64,000 nt of DNA from Acetobacter peroxydans (GTDB taxonomy: Bacteria; Pseudomonadota; Alphaproteobacteria; Acetobacterales; Acetobacteraceae), in NCBI RefSeq assembly GCF_006539345.1, contig NZ_BJMV01000003.1, forward strand, positions 162,652 through 226,651, read 5' to 3'. How positions within the stretch are numbered: the stretch's first letter is position 1; each line of letters begins with the position of its first letter. A program made the translations under genes and the position numbers. Shown here piece after piece: positions 9,188 to 16,977 of this stretch. The notes beneath the pieces were generated by a model. It did not search any database, was not told the origin of the DNA, and saw only the letters and a list, made by a program, of their open reading frames with translations.

Positions 9188-10273
9188 ATGAAGGAAAACG
9201 CTTCCAGAACCGGCTGTAGCCCGTTCCGTACGCCAGAGCAGCGTTACACTCGGAGCCGCCGCCACCGGCATTACGCTTGCCTGCTGGCGCTGCTGGGTGT
9301 GACCGCGTGCGGCTACAACGACTCACGACGCGCCCATAAAGGACAGTTGGCGGTTATCGGCATGACCAGCGAAGACCTTCAGGCCTGCGCGGGCATCCCG
9401 GACAAAACAGCCCAGCTCGACGATCATGTGCAGATTTTCCAGTACACACGCACCATCAATGTACCGTCCACCAACGATTCAACCCTCTTTCCGCTGCAAA
9501 CGGTGGTCAACCTGACCCAGACTTCCATGGGTGGCGCAGGCAAGACGTGCATTGCTTCAATCCGTCTGGTTGATGGACGTGTCACCGACATGCACTACAG
9601 CGGCGACAATGACCGCATGATCGGTTCGGATGGTGTTTGTGCAACTCTGGTCAAAGGCTGCCTGACCACGCCCCCCGCGTCGGCCCGTTCCGTCAGCAGC
9701 AACCCGCTTTTTGGCCCGGTTTCCGCTTTCCATGCCCCGAGCCTCCCCACACCCGGAGCCAAACCCCGCGAACCGGCCGTCCATTATTCCAATGCCACGG
9801 CACCACAGGACACGCTCGCCCCTCTTCCTGCCCCCGTGTCGGAACTGCCGGATACATCCACCACCACAGCATCCGGCATAACGCCTGACATATCCGCCAC
9901 ACAGGGCGCTTCCGCGAGCCTGACACAGACAGCACAGCCCTCCGCTGCTGCGAGTCCCGACGTGAAAAGCAGCAGCGATCCAGAGTTGCCCGATACCATA
10001 GCCAAGGCCGCCCCCGACACGCCCCCCGCTCGCCCGGCAGCATCCCCAGAACCTGTCAGCGCGGCCAGCACCGTAGCCCCTTCCGCAGGCAATCCTGAAA
10101 ACAGTAATCAGGCGGCTGCAGTAGACCCGACCAACCCTGCCGTCACGCCAGAAAACACCTGCCTCACTTCCTCCGCCTCCACCAACCCGGCAAACGGCAG
10201 CACTCAGTCCCCAGCCAAACCATCCGAAAAAGCCGACGTGCCATGCGGTGCGCTGCTTGACCACAAAAGTTAA
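9188..10273 (+). CDS. putative lipoprotein with Pro/Ala/Ser/Thr-rich tail
   Basis: The 361-residue protein starts with a basic region (many Arg and His), a hydrophobic stretch, and a lipobox-like VTAC, suggesting lipid attachment at the Cys of TACGYN. Residues after it form a compact domain of about 110 residues with four Cys (DLQACAGIP, KTCIASIRL, GVCATLVKGC). About 190 residues of low-complexity Pro/Ala/Ser/Thr sequence follow. The N-terminal domain is reminiscent of small SmpA/OmlA-like envelope lipoproteins, but I cannot confirm homology. GAGG precedes the ATG at 9188. Function unknown. Confidence 0.65.
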   Translation: MKENASRTGCSPFRTPEQRYTRSRRHRHYACLLALLGVTACGYNDSRRAHKGQLAVIGMTSEDLQACAGIPDKTAQLDDHVQIFQYTRTINVPSTNDSTLFPLQTVVNLTQTSMGGAGKTCIASIRLVDGRVTDMHYSGDNDRMIGSDGVCATLVKGCLTTPPASARSVSSNPLFGPVSAFHAPSLPTPGAKPREPAVHYSNATAPQDTLAPLPAPVSELPDTSTTTASGITPDISATQGASASLTQTAQPSAAASPDVKSSSDPELPDTIAKAAPDTPPARPAASPEPVSAASTVAPSAGNPENSNQAAAVDPTNPAVTPENTCLTSSASTNPANGSTQSPAKPSEKADVPCGALLDHKS

Positions 10274-10352
10274 AGGAGTAGTGTAACTACCGTATGGTTT
10301 ATGAACGACTGCGGTGAGACCTGATCTCGCAGCCCTTTTGGCGTAAAAGGGC

Positions 10353-10586
10353 ATGAGCGAGAAAATGGTGCAGGACATCTCACCCCAACAAGAGGTTTTT
10401 CAAAAGATGGGCATGTTTGTATGCGTGGCGCTGCTGGGCCTTGACCTGATCGCTTTTTTCCTGGGCATGAACACCGCGTCGCTGGGTGCGACGGTCGTCA
10501 CCTTCCTGGTGCCGGTTTTCATCATGAGTGGTTACACCCTCATGCACATTGAAAAAGACAATAGCCCGGCCCCGGCCCATCACTGA
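10353..10586 (+). CDS. small two-helix inner-membrane protein
   Basis: The 77-residue protein has two hydrophobic segments (MFVCVALLGLDLIAFFLG and ATVVTFLVPVFIMSGYTLM) with a short linker, and a soluble tail ending in Pro/Ala/His. No family recognised. The start could instead be the in-frame ATG four codons downstream, which has a purine-rich GAGCGAGAAA before it. Two hairpins follow the gene, the second a strong terminator. Confidence 0.6.
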   Translation: MSEKMVQDISPQQEVFQKMGMFVCVALLGLDLIAFFLGMNTASLGATVVTFLVPVFIMSGYTLMHIEKDNSPAPAHH

Positions 10587-10593
10587 ATAAAAC

Positions 10594-10630
10594 GGTACAG
10601 GCGTGTTGTTTATAAAATAACGCCTGTACC
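10594..10630 (+). other. perfect 11-bp inverted repeat hairpin
   Basis: GGTACAGGCGT (10594-10604) is perfectly complementary to ACGCCTGTACC (10620-10630) around an AT-rich 15-base loop. It lies just after the small membrane protein gene and has no T-run, so it could be a 3' stabilising hairpin, part of a small RNA or a processing site. Confidence 0.6.
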
Positions 10631-10662
10631 TATCGGGTAGCTCCTGCGGCTTGGAGAGAGCA

Positions 10663-10699
10663 ACGCCGGACTTTCCATATGGAGAGTCCGGCGTTTTTT
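10663..10699 (+). terminator. strong rho-independent terminator
   Basis: A 14-bp stem (10663-10676 with 10681-10694, one G-U pair) with an ATAT loop is followed at once by six T residues on the + strand. It should end transcription from the 10353-10586 gene. Confidence 0.85.
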
Positions 10700-10758
10700 A
10701 TTCCCAACACGGCAGCCTGCCATGAAAATTCAGCGCAGCAGGCGTATCCAGCCTCTGC

Positions 10759-11100
10759 TTAGCCGCCATTCTCCATCGACAGATAAAGCAGTTTGACCAG
10801 AGTTGGCTGCAACACGTACTGGATCAGCAGCAGCACTACCATCGGGCTGAAATCTATCCCGCCTGGTGTCGGCAGAACACGGCGCACGGGCGCCAGAACC
10901 GGCTCAGTCAGACGTTCAAGGAAAACACCAATTTTCCAGACAATCTGATTGCGGCTGTCCAGAATACCAAAAGCGTACAGGTTCACGAAGATGCAGGATA
11001 TGAGCAGAATCCAGCAATAAATTTCCAGCACGCGCGTTAAAATGACAAACAATACAAACACGATAGAACCTGATCCTTCCGTCATGGCAGGACATGCCAT
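10759..11100 (-). CDS. YggT-family membrane protein
   Basis: A 113-residue protein with the YggT pattern: a first membrane helix ([19 protein letters not shown]), a cytoplasmic loop with [18 protein letters not shown], the Gly-Gly-Ile-Asp-Phe-Ser-Pro turn, and a second helix ([10 protein letters not shown]). YggT proteins are inner-membrane proteins linked to osmotic or pH tolerance and envelope organisation, but their biochemical role is unclear. The start is uncertain: an in-frame ATG at 11085 is also possible. A short out-of-frame ORF with GAGG before its ATG overlaps the 5' end. Confidence 0.88.
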   Translation of the reverse strand: MACPAMTEGSGSIVFVLFVILTRVLEIYCWILLISCIFVNLYAFGILDSRNQIVWKIGVFLERLTEPVLAPVRRVLPTPGGIDFSPMVVLLLIQYVLQPTLVKLLYLSMENGG

Positions 11101-11179
11101 TTTTCAGGCATGATGCCTCATAATACAGCTTGACAGAAAATTGGTAAGCCCTATACACAACCTCACCGAAAAGACAGGC

Positions 11180-11255
11180 GGGGCTGTAGCTCAGTTGGGA
11201 GAGCGCCTCGTTCGCAATGAGGAGGTCAGGGGTTCGATTCCCCTCAGCTCCACCA
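11180..11255 (+). tRNA. tRNA-Ala, anticodon CGC
   Basis: The 76-nt sequence folds into a full cloverleaf with an encoded CCA end. The acceptor stem GGGGCTG pairs with CAGCTCC and includes the G3:U70 wobble that identifies alanine tRNAs. The anticodon loop TTCGCAA reads CGC, decoding GCG. D-loop GTAGCTCAG and T-loop GGTTCGATTCC are canonical. The gene stands alone. Confidence 0.97.
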
Positions 11256-11395
11256 TCCGCCTGATCCGGTTTTTACCAGACAATCTGTTAACACTGTCAG
11301 CCTCGTCAGGCAGTAGCTGTATTTGCCATCCAACTTCATCCGTGTGGCGCCCATTTGGCTTCAGGGTATCTGGCACCATCTGCCCCACTCTTGTG

Positions 11396-11734
11396 TCAAA
11401 ACAGGCGGCTACCGTTGGGCACTGCCCGTTCCGGCGCAACCAGAACAACATTTTTGTCCTTATCCGGAAAACCAAGTGTCAGCACTTCCGAGATAAACGG
11501 GCCAATCTGGCGTGGCCCGAGATTGACCACACAGGCAACCTGCCGCCCCATCAGGTCGTCAATACCGTACAGATCCGTAATCTGGGCGCTTGATCGTTTT
11601 GTGCCGATTTCCGCCCCCAGATCTATCGTGAGTTTCCAGGCTGGTTTCCGGGCTTCCGGAAAGGGCTGCACCCCGATAATCGTGCCAACGCGGATATCCA
11701 CTTTCGTGAAATCGTCGAAAGAAATGACGGACAT
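11396..11734 (-). CDS. csaA: CsaA-like tRNA-binding protein
   Basis: A 112-residue OB-fold protein of the CsaA family, a stand-alone relative of the tRNA-binding domain of methionyl- and phenylalanyl-tRNA synthetases, with reported chaperone-like activity. Characteristic segments are FTKVDIRVGTIIGVQPFPEARKP cut here to FTKVDIRVGTII, KPAWKLTIDLG, and GRQVACVVNLGPRQIG. Length matches CsaA (about 110). The ATG at 11734 has GGAG nine bases upstream and lies four bases after the stop codon of the upstream DMT transporter gene, so the two are very likely cotranscribed and translationally linked. Confidence 0.88.
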   Translation of the reverse strand: MSVISFDDFTKVDIRVGTIIGVQPFPEARKPAWKLTIDLGAEIGTKRSSAQITDLYGIDDLMGRQVACVVNLGPRQIGPFISEVLTLGFPDKDKNVVLVAPERAVPNGSRLF

Positions 11735-11738
11735 GACA

Positions 11739-12725
11739 TTACACTCCATTTTCCATCAGACCGCTTATGGCCCCACGCCGTCTGGCGGCATGTTTCTGGT
11801 GTACTGAAACGCATGTCAGCACACTCAGGGTAATGCAGACAAATGCCACCCCCTCCAGCAACCGAGGCCAGCGGTGCTCCCATAGAAAACCATAAATCAG
11901 GGCAAAGAAGGTCTCGAACAGGATCATCTGCCCCGTCATGGTCAAGGGCACCAGACGGCTCATCCGATTCCACAGGGCATTGCCGAAAATAGAGGCAATA
12001 ACCGCCACCGCGCATGAAACAGCCGCAAACCGCCCAAGCTGCCCTGTGCTATAAGTGTAAGGGCTGCTTAAAATGGCGACAGGACTGAGCAGGAGCGCCT
12101 GCGCTCCCGTGACAATGCCTATCAGCAGGTTCCAGTCGTGAACGGACAAAACATGAAGCCGTACCAGACAACGGCTGTTCCCCACGGCATAGGCCGTCCA
12201 TAAAACAAGGGCTACCACCGCACAGAAAAAGCCACTCACCGCGTGTCCGCCTGCTGCGGGCGCTGCAAGGGCCTGCCAGGCAACGCACAACGCACCAGCC
12301 GCACAGAACAGAAGCGACGGCAACAGCGCGCCAAAGGATACAGCCCCCTTATCCCGGCTCCCGATAATCGTGACCGTAATGGGCAGAAACCCGACAACCA
12401 GAGAAGCAAGCGCAATGCCGCCTTTCTGCACGGCCATCGACAGCATGACATAGTAAAAAACATTGCCACAGAGAGAGAGCCAGAAGAGCGCCTCCCAGTC
12501 CTTTTTCCTGAGACTGTGCATCAGGGACTTCCATCGTGGCGCAATCATGAGAGCAGACAGAACGCCGTAGGCCAGATAGCGCCCTACCGCCACCTGCAAC
12601 GGCGTAAACGGCCGCGCCAGTTCCGGCGCCAGAAAGACCAGACCCCATAAAGCTCCTGCCCCTGCGCCATACAGCACGCCCAGAGGAATAGTGTGGGCTG
12701 TGTCGACCCGTTTGTTATTTTCCAT
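11739..12725 (-). CDS. EamA/DMT-family exporter
   Basis: A 328-residue integral membrane protein with about ten hydrophobic helices arranged as two EamA repeats, for example GAGAGALWGLVFLAPELARP at the N-terminus and LTMTGQMILFETFFALIYGF near the C-terminus. Members export amino acids or other metabolites. Divergence from an Lrp-type regulator gene, with a gap of only about 100 bases, suggests an amino-acid-responsive exporter, but this is inference. Start is uncertain between the ATG at 12725 and in-frame codons up to 40 bases upstream, where GGGAG precedes a GTG. Confidence 0.87.
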   Translation of the reverse strand: MENNKRVDTAHTIPLGVLYGAGAGALWGLVFLAPELARPFTPLQVAVGRYLAYGVLSALMIAPRWKSLMHSLRKKDWEALFWLSLCGNVFYYVMLSMAVQKGGIALASLVVGFLPITVTIIGSRDKGAVSFGALLPSLLFCAAGALCVAWQALAAPAAGGHAVSGFFCAVVALVLWTAYAVGNSRCLVRLHVLSVHDWNLLIGIVTGAQALLLSPVAILSSPYTYSTGQLGRFAAVSCAVAVIASIFGNALWNRMSRLVPLTMTGQMILFETFFALIYGFLWEHRWPRLLEGVAFVCITLSVLTCVSVHQKHAARRRGAISGLMENGV

Positions 12726-12826
12726 GATGGTCACTAATGAATGTCTCCCTGCGGCAGCAGACATATCATTGAGAAAGTGATTTTTGTGCTCTTGATTGGT
12801 CGCCTTAATGAAACAAAAACTCGCAT

Positions 12827-13309
12827 ATGAAAAAAAAACCCATCCCGCGGCCGCTGGACGAGTTCGACAGGGCCATTCTGCGTATTATCCAGCAGGACAA
12901 CAAAACGCCGCAGAGGCAGATTGCCGAGCGGGTTAATCTGTCCGCCGCGGCCGTGCAGAGGCGGATTGCCGCCATGGAAAATACCGGGGTCATTAGCAGC
13001 AATACCGCGGTTGTGAACGTACAGGCCGTGCAGATGAGCATTACTGCCATCGTTGAAATACGCCTCAAGGACGAACGGATTGAAACGGTCGATAACGCGA
13101 AGAACCTCTTCCGCAGCGCACCGGAAGTTCAGCAATGCTACTATGTCGCAGGTGGCGTCAGCTTCATGCTGATTGTCGTCGTCCCTGACATGACCGCCTA
13201 TGAAGAGATCACCCGCCGCCTGTTCGCGCAGAATGACTCGGTCGCCAGCTATCGCTCCCTGATCGCACTGGACAGGGTCAAGACGGGCAGCACGATCCTG
13301 ATCCCCTGA
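12827..13309 (+). CDS. Lrp/AsnC-family transcriptional regulator
   Basis: The 160 residues show an N-terminal winged helix-turn-helix (LDEFDRAILRIIQQD, then RQIAERVNLSAAAVQRRI) and a C-terminal RAM/AsnC ligand-binding domain (VQQCYYVAGGVSFMLIVVVP, ending RSLIALDRVKTGSTI). Lrp-type proteins respond to amino acids. The gene is divergent to the DMT exporter/CsaA operon and probably controls it and itself from the shared intergenic region at 12726-12826, which contains AT-rich stretches but no operator I could define. Confidence 0.93.
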   Translation: MKKKPIPRPLDEFDRAILRIIQQDNKTPQRQIAERVNLSAAAVQRRIAAMENTGVISSNTAVVNVQAVQMSITAIVEIRLKDERIETVDNAKNLFRSAPEVQQCYYVAGGVSFMLIVVVPDMTAYEEITRRLFAQNDSVASYRSLIALDRVKTGSTILIP

Positions 13310-13360
13310 TCCCTGCTAACAGGCTTCTCCGCCGGGTTCGGGAGCCTCACACAAAAGCAT

Positions 13361-13380
13361 TGCGACTGATTATCATTTGT
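13361..13380 (+). promoter_or_regulatory. weak Fur-box-like site upstream of Bfd-like gene
   Basis: The core TGATTATCA differs by one base from the centre of the classic Fur box (TGATAATCA), but the outer arms match poorly. It lies about 45 bases upstream of a bacterioferritin-associated-ferredoxin-like gene, which in other bacteria is iron-regulated. Confidence 0.3.
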
Positions 13381-13424
13381 GGCTATCGTTAGAAAAGGAC
13401 GCAACGACTCAGGACTGTGATCTT

Positions 13425-13661
13425 ATGGTTGTCTGTTCGTGTAACCGGCTTACTCATGTTGATGTGGAAACGGCAGTGGCCGGGGGTGCCACCCACCCGC
13501 GCGAGGTCTATGCCGCCCGTGGGTGCCGGGCGCAGTGTGGCAACTGCGTGCAGGGGGTCGTGTGCCTGCTGCGCGAAGCCCGCAAAAAACACCAGCTCGC
13601 CCATGAAGCCGCTGCCCGGCAGGCCATGCCGGTGGAATCGGACATCGCCCTGTCCGCCTGA
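13425..13661 (+). CDS. Bfd-like (2Fe-2S) ferredoxin
   Basis: A 78-residue protein resembling bacterioferritin-associated ferredoxin, which donates electrons to bacterioferritin to mobilise stored iron. The cluster ligands are visible: C4-x-C6 (VVCSCNRL) and C38-x-x-C41 (AQCGNCV), the CxC...CxxC arrangement of Bfd, with an extra C34. After about residue 52 the sequence is a short charged and Ala-rich tail. AGGA lies upstream of the ATG at 13425; an in-frame codon 48 bases earlier is less likely. A weak Fur-box-like sequence precedes it. Confidence 0.88.
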   Translation: MVVCSCNRLTHVDVETAVAGGATHPREVYAARGCRAQCGNCVQGVVCLLREARKKHQLAHEAAARQAMPVESDIALSA

Positions 13662-13729
13662 GCCAGACAGACTGCCCGGCCGGGCAGGTGGCCTTGCGCA
13701 ACGGCGGGGCTTCTGGCACGGCTCGCAGG

Positions 13730-14704
13730 ATGAACAAACCGTTTCTTGTCATGGGCGCTGGCGCGTGGGGCACCGCGCTGGCCCTGCATGTAGCCCGCAC
13801 TGGCGCACAGGTTCATCTGTGGGCGCGTTCTGACTGTACCCTCCCGTCAGGCGCTATGCCCCGCCTGCCGGATTTCCCGCTGCCCGGCTCCGTGCATGTA
13901 TCCTCCACCCTGCCCGATACGACGTTTCAAGCCGTGCTGGTGGCCATACCAACCCAGTCTCTTTCCGGTATCATGCCGCTGCTTCCCTCCGGCACACCGG
14001 CCATTCTGTGCTGCAAGGGCATAGAGCAGCGGACGCTGGCCTTTCCGCTGGATATCCTCGCGCGTGAACGCCCCGATGTGCCCGGCGCGGTGCTGTCCGG
14101 CCCCAATTTTGCGCGTGAAATCGCAGCTGGGCTCCCCGCTGCCGCCGTTATTGCCGCTCCGGATCTCGCCCAGGCCCGCGCCCTGAGCGACAGGCTGGCC
14201 ACCCCGCTTTTCCGCCTCTATGCCAGTCAGGACTACACTGGCGTGCAACTGGGCGGAGCCGCCAAGAATGTCATTGCCGTCGCAGCGGGGATCTGCATCG
14301 GCGCTGGACTGGGCGAAAACGCCCGTGCCGCCCTGATCACGCGCGGTCTGGCTGAAATCACACGGCTGGCCTGCGCGCTGGGCGGACAGGCCTCGACATT
14401 GGCCGGACTGGCAGGGCTGGGCGACCTTCTCCTAACCTGCACGGGCGAGCAGTCGCGTAATTACCGCATGGGGCTGGCTCTCGGCAAAGGCGCCTCCACC
14501 ACGGACGCGCTCGCCAGCCTGCACGGTGTTGCGGAAGGCGTGAGCACCGCCGAAGCCCTTGTAGCACTGGCCGCGCAGACGGGCGTGGACGCGCCCATTA
14601 CCCAGTGCATTGCGGCGTTTCTGGCCGGAAAGCTCACATTGTCGCACGCACAGGCCATGCTGCTCAGCCGTCCGCTGAAAGAAGAATACGAAAGCCCCAC
14701 CTAG
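13730..14704 (+). CDS. gpsA: NAD(P)-dependent glycerol-3-phosphate dehydrogenase
   Basis: Cytoplasmic enzyme reducing dihydroxyacetone phosphate to sn-glycerol 3-phosphate for phospholipid synthesis. The 324 residues show the N-terminal dinucleotide-binding loop GAGAWGTALALH, the middle motif SGPNFAREIAAGLPAA, the catalytic Lys region GGAAKNVIAVAAGI, and the C-terminal GLGDLLLTCTGEQSRNYR signature. The ATG at 13730 has AGGA nearby; an earlier in-frame start adds a poorly conserved stretch. It follows the Bfd-like gene by 68 bases on the same strand. Confidence 0.95.
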   Translation: MNKPFLVMGAGAWGTALALHVARTGAQVHLWARSDCTLPSGAMPRLPDFPLPGSVHVSSTLPDTTFQAVLVAIPTQSLSGIMPLLPSGTPAILCCKGIEQRTLAFPLDILARERPDVPGAVLSGPNFAREIAAGLPAAAVIAAPDLAQARALSDRLATPLFRLYASQDYTGVQLGGAAKNVIAVAAGICIGAGLGENARAALITRGLAEITRLACALGGQASTLAGLAGLGDLLLTCTGEQSRNYRMGLALGKGASTTDALASLHGVAEGVSTAEALVALAAQTGVDAPITQCIAAFLAGKLTLSHAQAMLLSRPLKEEYESPT

Positions 14705-14907
14705 CCCGTCGCGCACCAGGCTACAGGCAGGCGGCCTCACAAGACTGTCATCTTTTTCACGTTCCCGTGCGGTGCGGCATTTTTTTCCTTTGTAACCGGG
14801 GGCATCCCTTGCATGGCTGCCCACAGCCGCCACGTAAGCCTCAGGCAGTCAGGCGCAGGATCGTCATGACTGTGCGTATGGTTATTAACGGAAAAAAGGC
14901 CGCAACC

Positions 14908-15441
14908 ATGACCAAGACGACAGCCGCACAAGCCCATATCCGGGAATATCTGGGCACGCCCAGTGATCTCGATGCAAAAAAACTCCATGCCGTAACGGCT
15001 GGGCTGGCGGACGTGCTGGCCGATGTCTTTGCCTTGTATATCAAGACCAAGAATTTCCATTGGCACATGAGCGGTCGCCATTTCCGCGACTTTCACCTGC
15101 TGCTGGATGAACAAAGTCAGGAATTGTTCGCCATGACCGACCCACTGGCCGAACGCGCCAGAAAAATTGGCGGCCTGACACTACATTCCGCAGGGGAAAT
15201 CAGCCGCAAAACCGTCATTTCCGACAACGATGCCGAGTACGTCACCCCTGAAGATATGCTGGCCGAACTGCGCGAAGACAACCAGACCCTTGTCCGCCGC
15301 CTGCGCGCCGTGCATGACCTGTGTGACGAAGCGCGTGATGTCGCTACCGCCAGCCTGATCGAAAACTGGATTGACCAAGGTGAGCGCAGGACATGGTTTC
15401 TGTTTGAAAGCACCCGTCCGGTCTTTGGCAAAAACGACTGA
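14908..15441 (+). CDS. dps: Dps-family DNA-protecting ferritin-like protein
   Basis: Forms hollow dodecamers that oxidise and store iron and protect DNA. The 177 residues contain the ferroxidase-site helices of Dps: TKNFHWHMSGRHFRDFHLLL (His and Asp ligands) and DEQSQELFAMTDPLAERAR, the usual DPS signature 1 and 2 regions. Two starts are possible: the ATG at 14908 with AAGG upstream, chosen because homology begins nearby, and an in-frame ATG at 14866 with AGGA six bases upstream, which would add 14 residues. A long bulged hairpin follows the stop codon. Confidence 0.92.
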   Translation: MTKTTAAQAHIREYLGTPSDLDAKKLHAVTAGLADVLADVFALYIKTKNFHWHMSGRHFRDFHLLLDEQSQELFAMTDPLAERARKIGGLTLHSAGEISRKTVISDNDAEYVTPEDMLAELREDNQTLVRRLRAVHDLCDEARDVATASLIENWIDQGERRTWFLFESTRPVFGKND

Positions 15442-15451
15442 ACCCTGTGCA

Positions 15452-15499
15452 GCGCCAGCCCCATAAGCGGCCACTACAGGCCTCACTTATGGCTGGCGC
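15452..15499 (+). terminator. long imperfect hairpin after dps
   Basis: GCGCCAGCC plus ATAAG on the 5' side pairs with CTTAT plus GGCTGGCGC on the 3' side with a two-base bulge. A smaller GGCC/GGCC hairpin can form inside the loop. No T-run follows, so it may serve as a weak terminator or an mRNA 3' stabiliser. Confidence 0.4.
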
Positions 15500-15756
15500 A
15501 TAACTCCAGCGCCATCGGAACAAAGCTACCCGTTCAGTTGCCCCTGTATGGCGGGCGATCCTTTGCTTGCAACCTGTTAGGCGCGCAGATTACAAACATC
15601 CGAGAATGGCGTATGCCAGCCCCGGAACAAGCAAGAAAGCACCGCACACCTGCGCGTGCAGGCAAGAACAGAACGAACAGATCAGTGTCCGAGACCCGCC
15701 CGCCTTCTTCCACCTGCGATACGGATGTCACCCGGCGCCCAACGCGTCTGCTGGAT

Positions 15757-16425
15757 ATGCTCAACCCTTGCCTGAAAGGACGCAAACGCCGTTGCGGTCG
15801 CCCCACAGCGCATGACACGGAAGAGCTTGACCAATATCTGCTGGAAATCGCCGCGGGCCTGTTTGTCCAGCACGGGTATGCGGGCACCTCCATAGACCAG
15901 ATCGCGCGCAAGGCCTCGGCCAGCAAGCAGACGATCTATCGCCGCTATCCTTCCAAGGAAGCGCTGTTCATTGCCGTCATTTCAGACCTGACAGGCACCG
16001 TGCTTCAGGCCATGGCGGCCACCCCGCTGAAAGACCCGCTTGAGGAACTGCGCCACATCAGCACCCTGTTGCTTGACCTGACCCTGCGGCCGGATTCACT
16101 AGGCACCTATCGTATTCTCATTGCCGACGGGCACCGTCACCCCTCGCTGCTGCGGCAGGCCGTGGAAGCAATCGGCCAGCCTTTCCACGAGTCTATCGTG
16201 CGGCTGCTCAAGGCGGCAGAAAGCAAGGGGCAGATCGAACCCGGCAATGCCGACGATACCGCCGCCCGCCTGCTAACAGGGCTGATTACCGGCTGGCCGC
16301 TTGAGGATAGCCTGCTCGGGCTTGATCCACTCAAAAGCACGGCAGAGCGCGAGGCGTATTTCAACCGCGCCTGGACATTCTTTCTACGCGCTGTCGGCGG
16401 TCGCCATGGCGTGCCCGCCGCCTAA
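15757..16425 (+). CDS. TetR/AcrR-family transcriptional regulator
   Basis: A 222-residue repressor-type protein with an N-terminal TetR helix-turn-helix (LFVQHGYAGTSIDQIARKAS followed by KQTIYRRYPSKEALF) and an all-helical ligand-binding domain. A basic stretch, GRKRRCGRP, precedes the DNA-binding domain, as in many AcrR-like proteins. The ATG at 15757 is chosen because the upstream in-frame extension (to 15613 or 15538) translates into low-complexity sequence; no convincing ribosome binding site supports any choice. Its target is not evident: the next + strand gene lies beyond msrB. Confidence 0.88.
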   Translation: MLNPCLKGRKRRCGRPTAHDTEELDQYLLEIAAGLFVQHGYAGTSIDQIARKASASKQTIYRRYPSKEALFIAVISDLTGTVLQAMAATPLKDPLEELRHISTLLLDLTLRPDSLGTYRILIADGHRHPSLLRQAVEAIGQPFHESIVRLLKAAESKGQIEPGNADDTAARLLTGLITGWPLEDSLLGLDPLKSTAEREAYFNRAWTFFLRAVGGRHGVPAA

Positions 16426-16454
16426 GACGACGGCAAGCGCCAGCCCCGTTCCCT

Positions 16455-16859
16455 TCAACCGTTTGCCTTCTCCGCTGGCTTAAAGACCAGCGCCAGACCG
16501 TTGATGCAGTAGCGCTCACCCGTGGGGGGCGGGCCATCGGGAAACACATGACCCAGATGGCCTTCGCACCGCGCGCAGTGCACCTCGGTCCGCACCATGC
16601 CGTGGCTGGTATCGCGCCGCGTCGCTACACCTTCCGGCTCGGCTTGCCAGAATGAGGGCCAGCCGCTCCCGCTGTCATATTTGGCAGCAGAACTGAACAG
16701 CAGCGCACCGCACCCTGCACAGTAGTACACGCCTTCGCGCTTTTCATGATTGAGCGGGCTGGAACCCGGATACTCGGTGCCGTGGCCGCGCAGGATATGT
16801 TCCTGCTCCGGGCTGAGTGCTCCACAGGCCGCAGGCCCACATCCATTGTGCGTTTGCAT
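16455..16859 (-). CDS. msrB: peptide-methionine (R)-S-oxide reductase
   Basis: Repairs R-methionine sulfoxide in oxidised proteins. The 134 residues contain the MsrB zinc ligands ([10 protein letters not shown] and [13 protein letters not shown]), the conserved SGSGWPSFW stretch, and the catalytic cysteine in [10 protein letters not shown]. The ATG at 16859 has AAGGA about eight bases upstream, so the longer upstream frame is rejected. It is convergent with the TetR gene and divergent from the sodium symporter. Confidence 0.96.
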   Translation of the reverse strand: MQTHNGCGPAACGALSPEQEHILRGHGTEYPGSSPLNHEKREGVYYCAGCGALLFSSAAKYDSGSGWPSFWQAEPEGVATRRDTSHGMVRTEVHCARCEGHLGHVFPDGPPPTGERYCINGLALVFKPAEKANG

Positions 16860-16977
16860 CCGCCTGTTCCTTTTCCCGTGCTGGTCCGCCGCCAGATTAC
16901 GCATAAAGGCCGTTCCGGTCCCGGACAAATACGCCTATCATGCACGATATGGTGTCACGCGCGCTTTTTCCACCACC

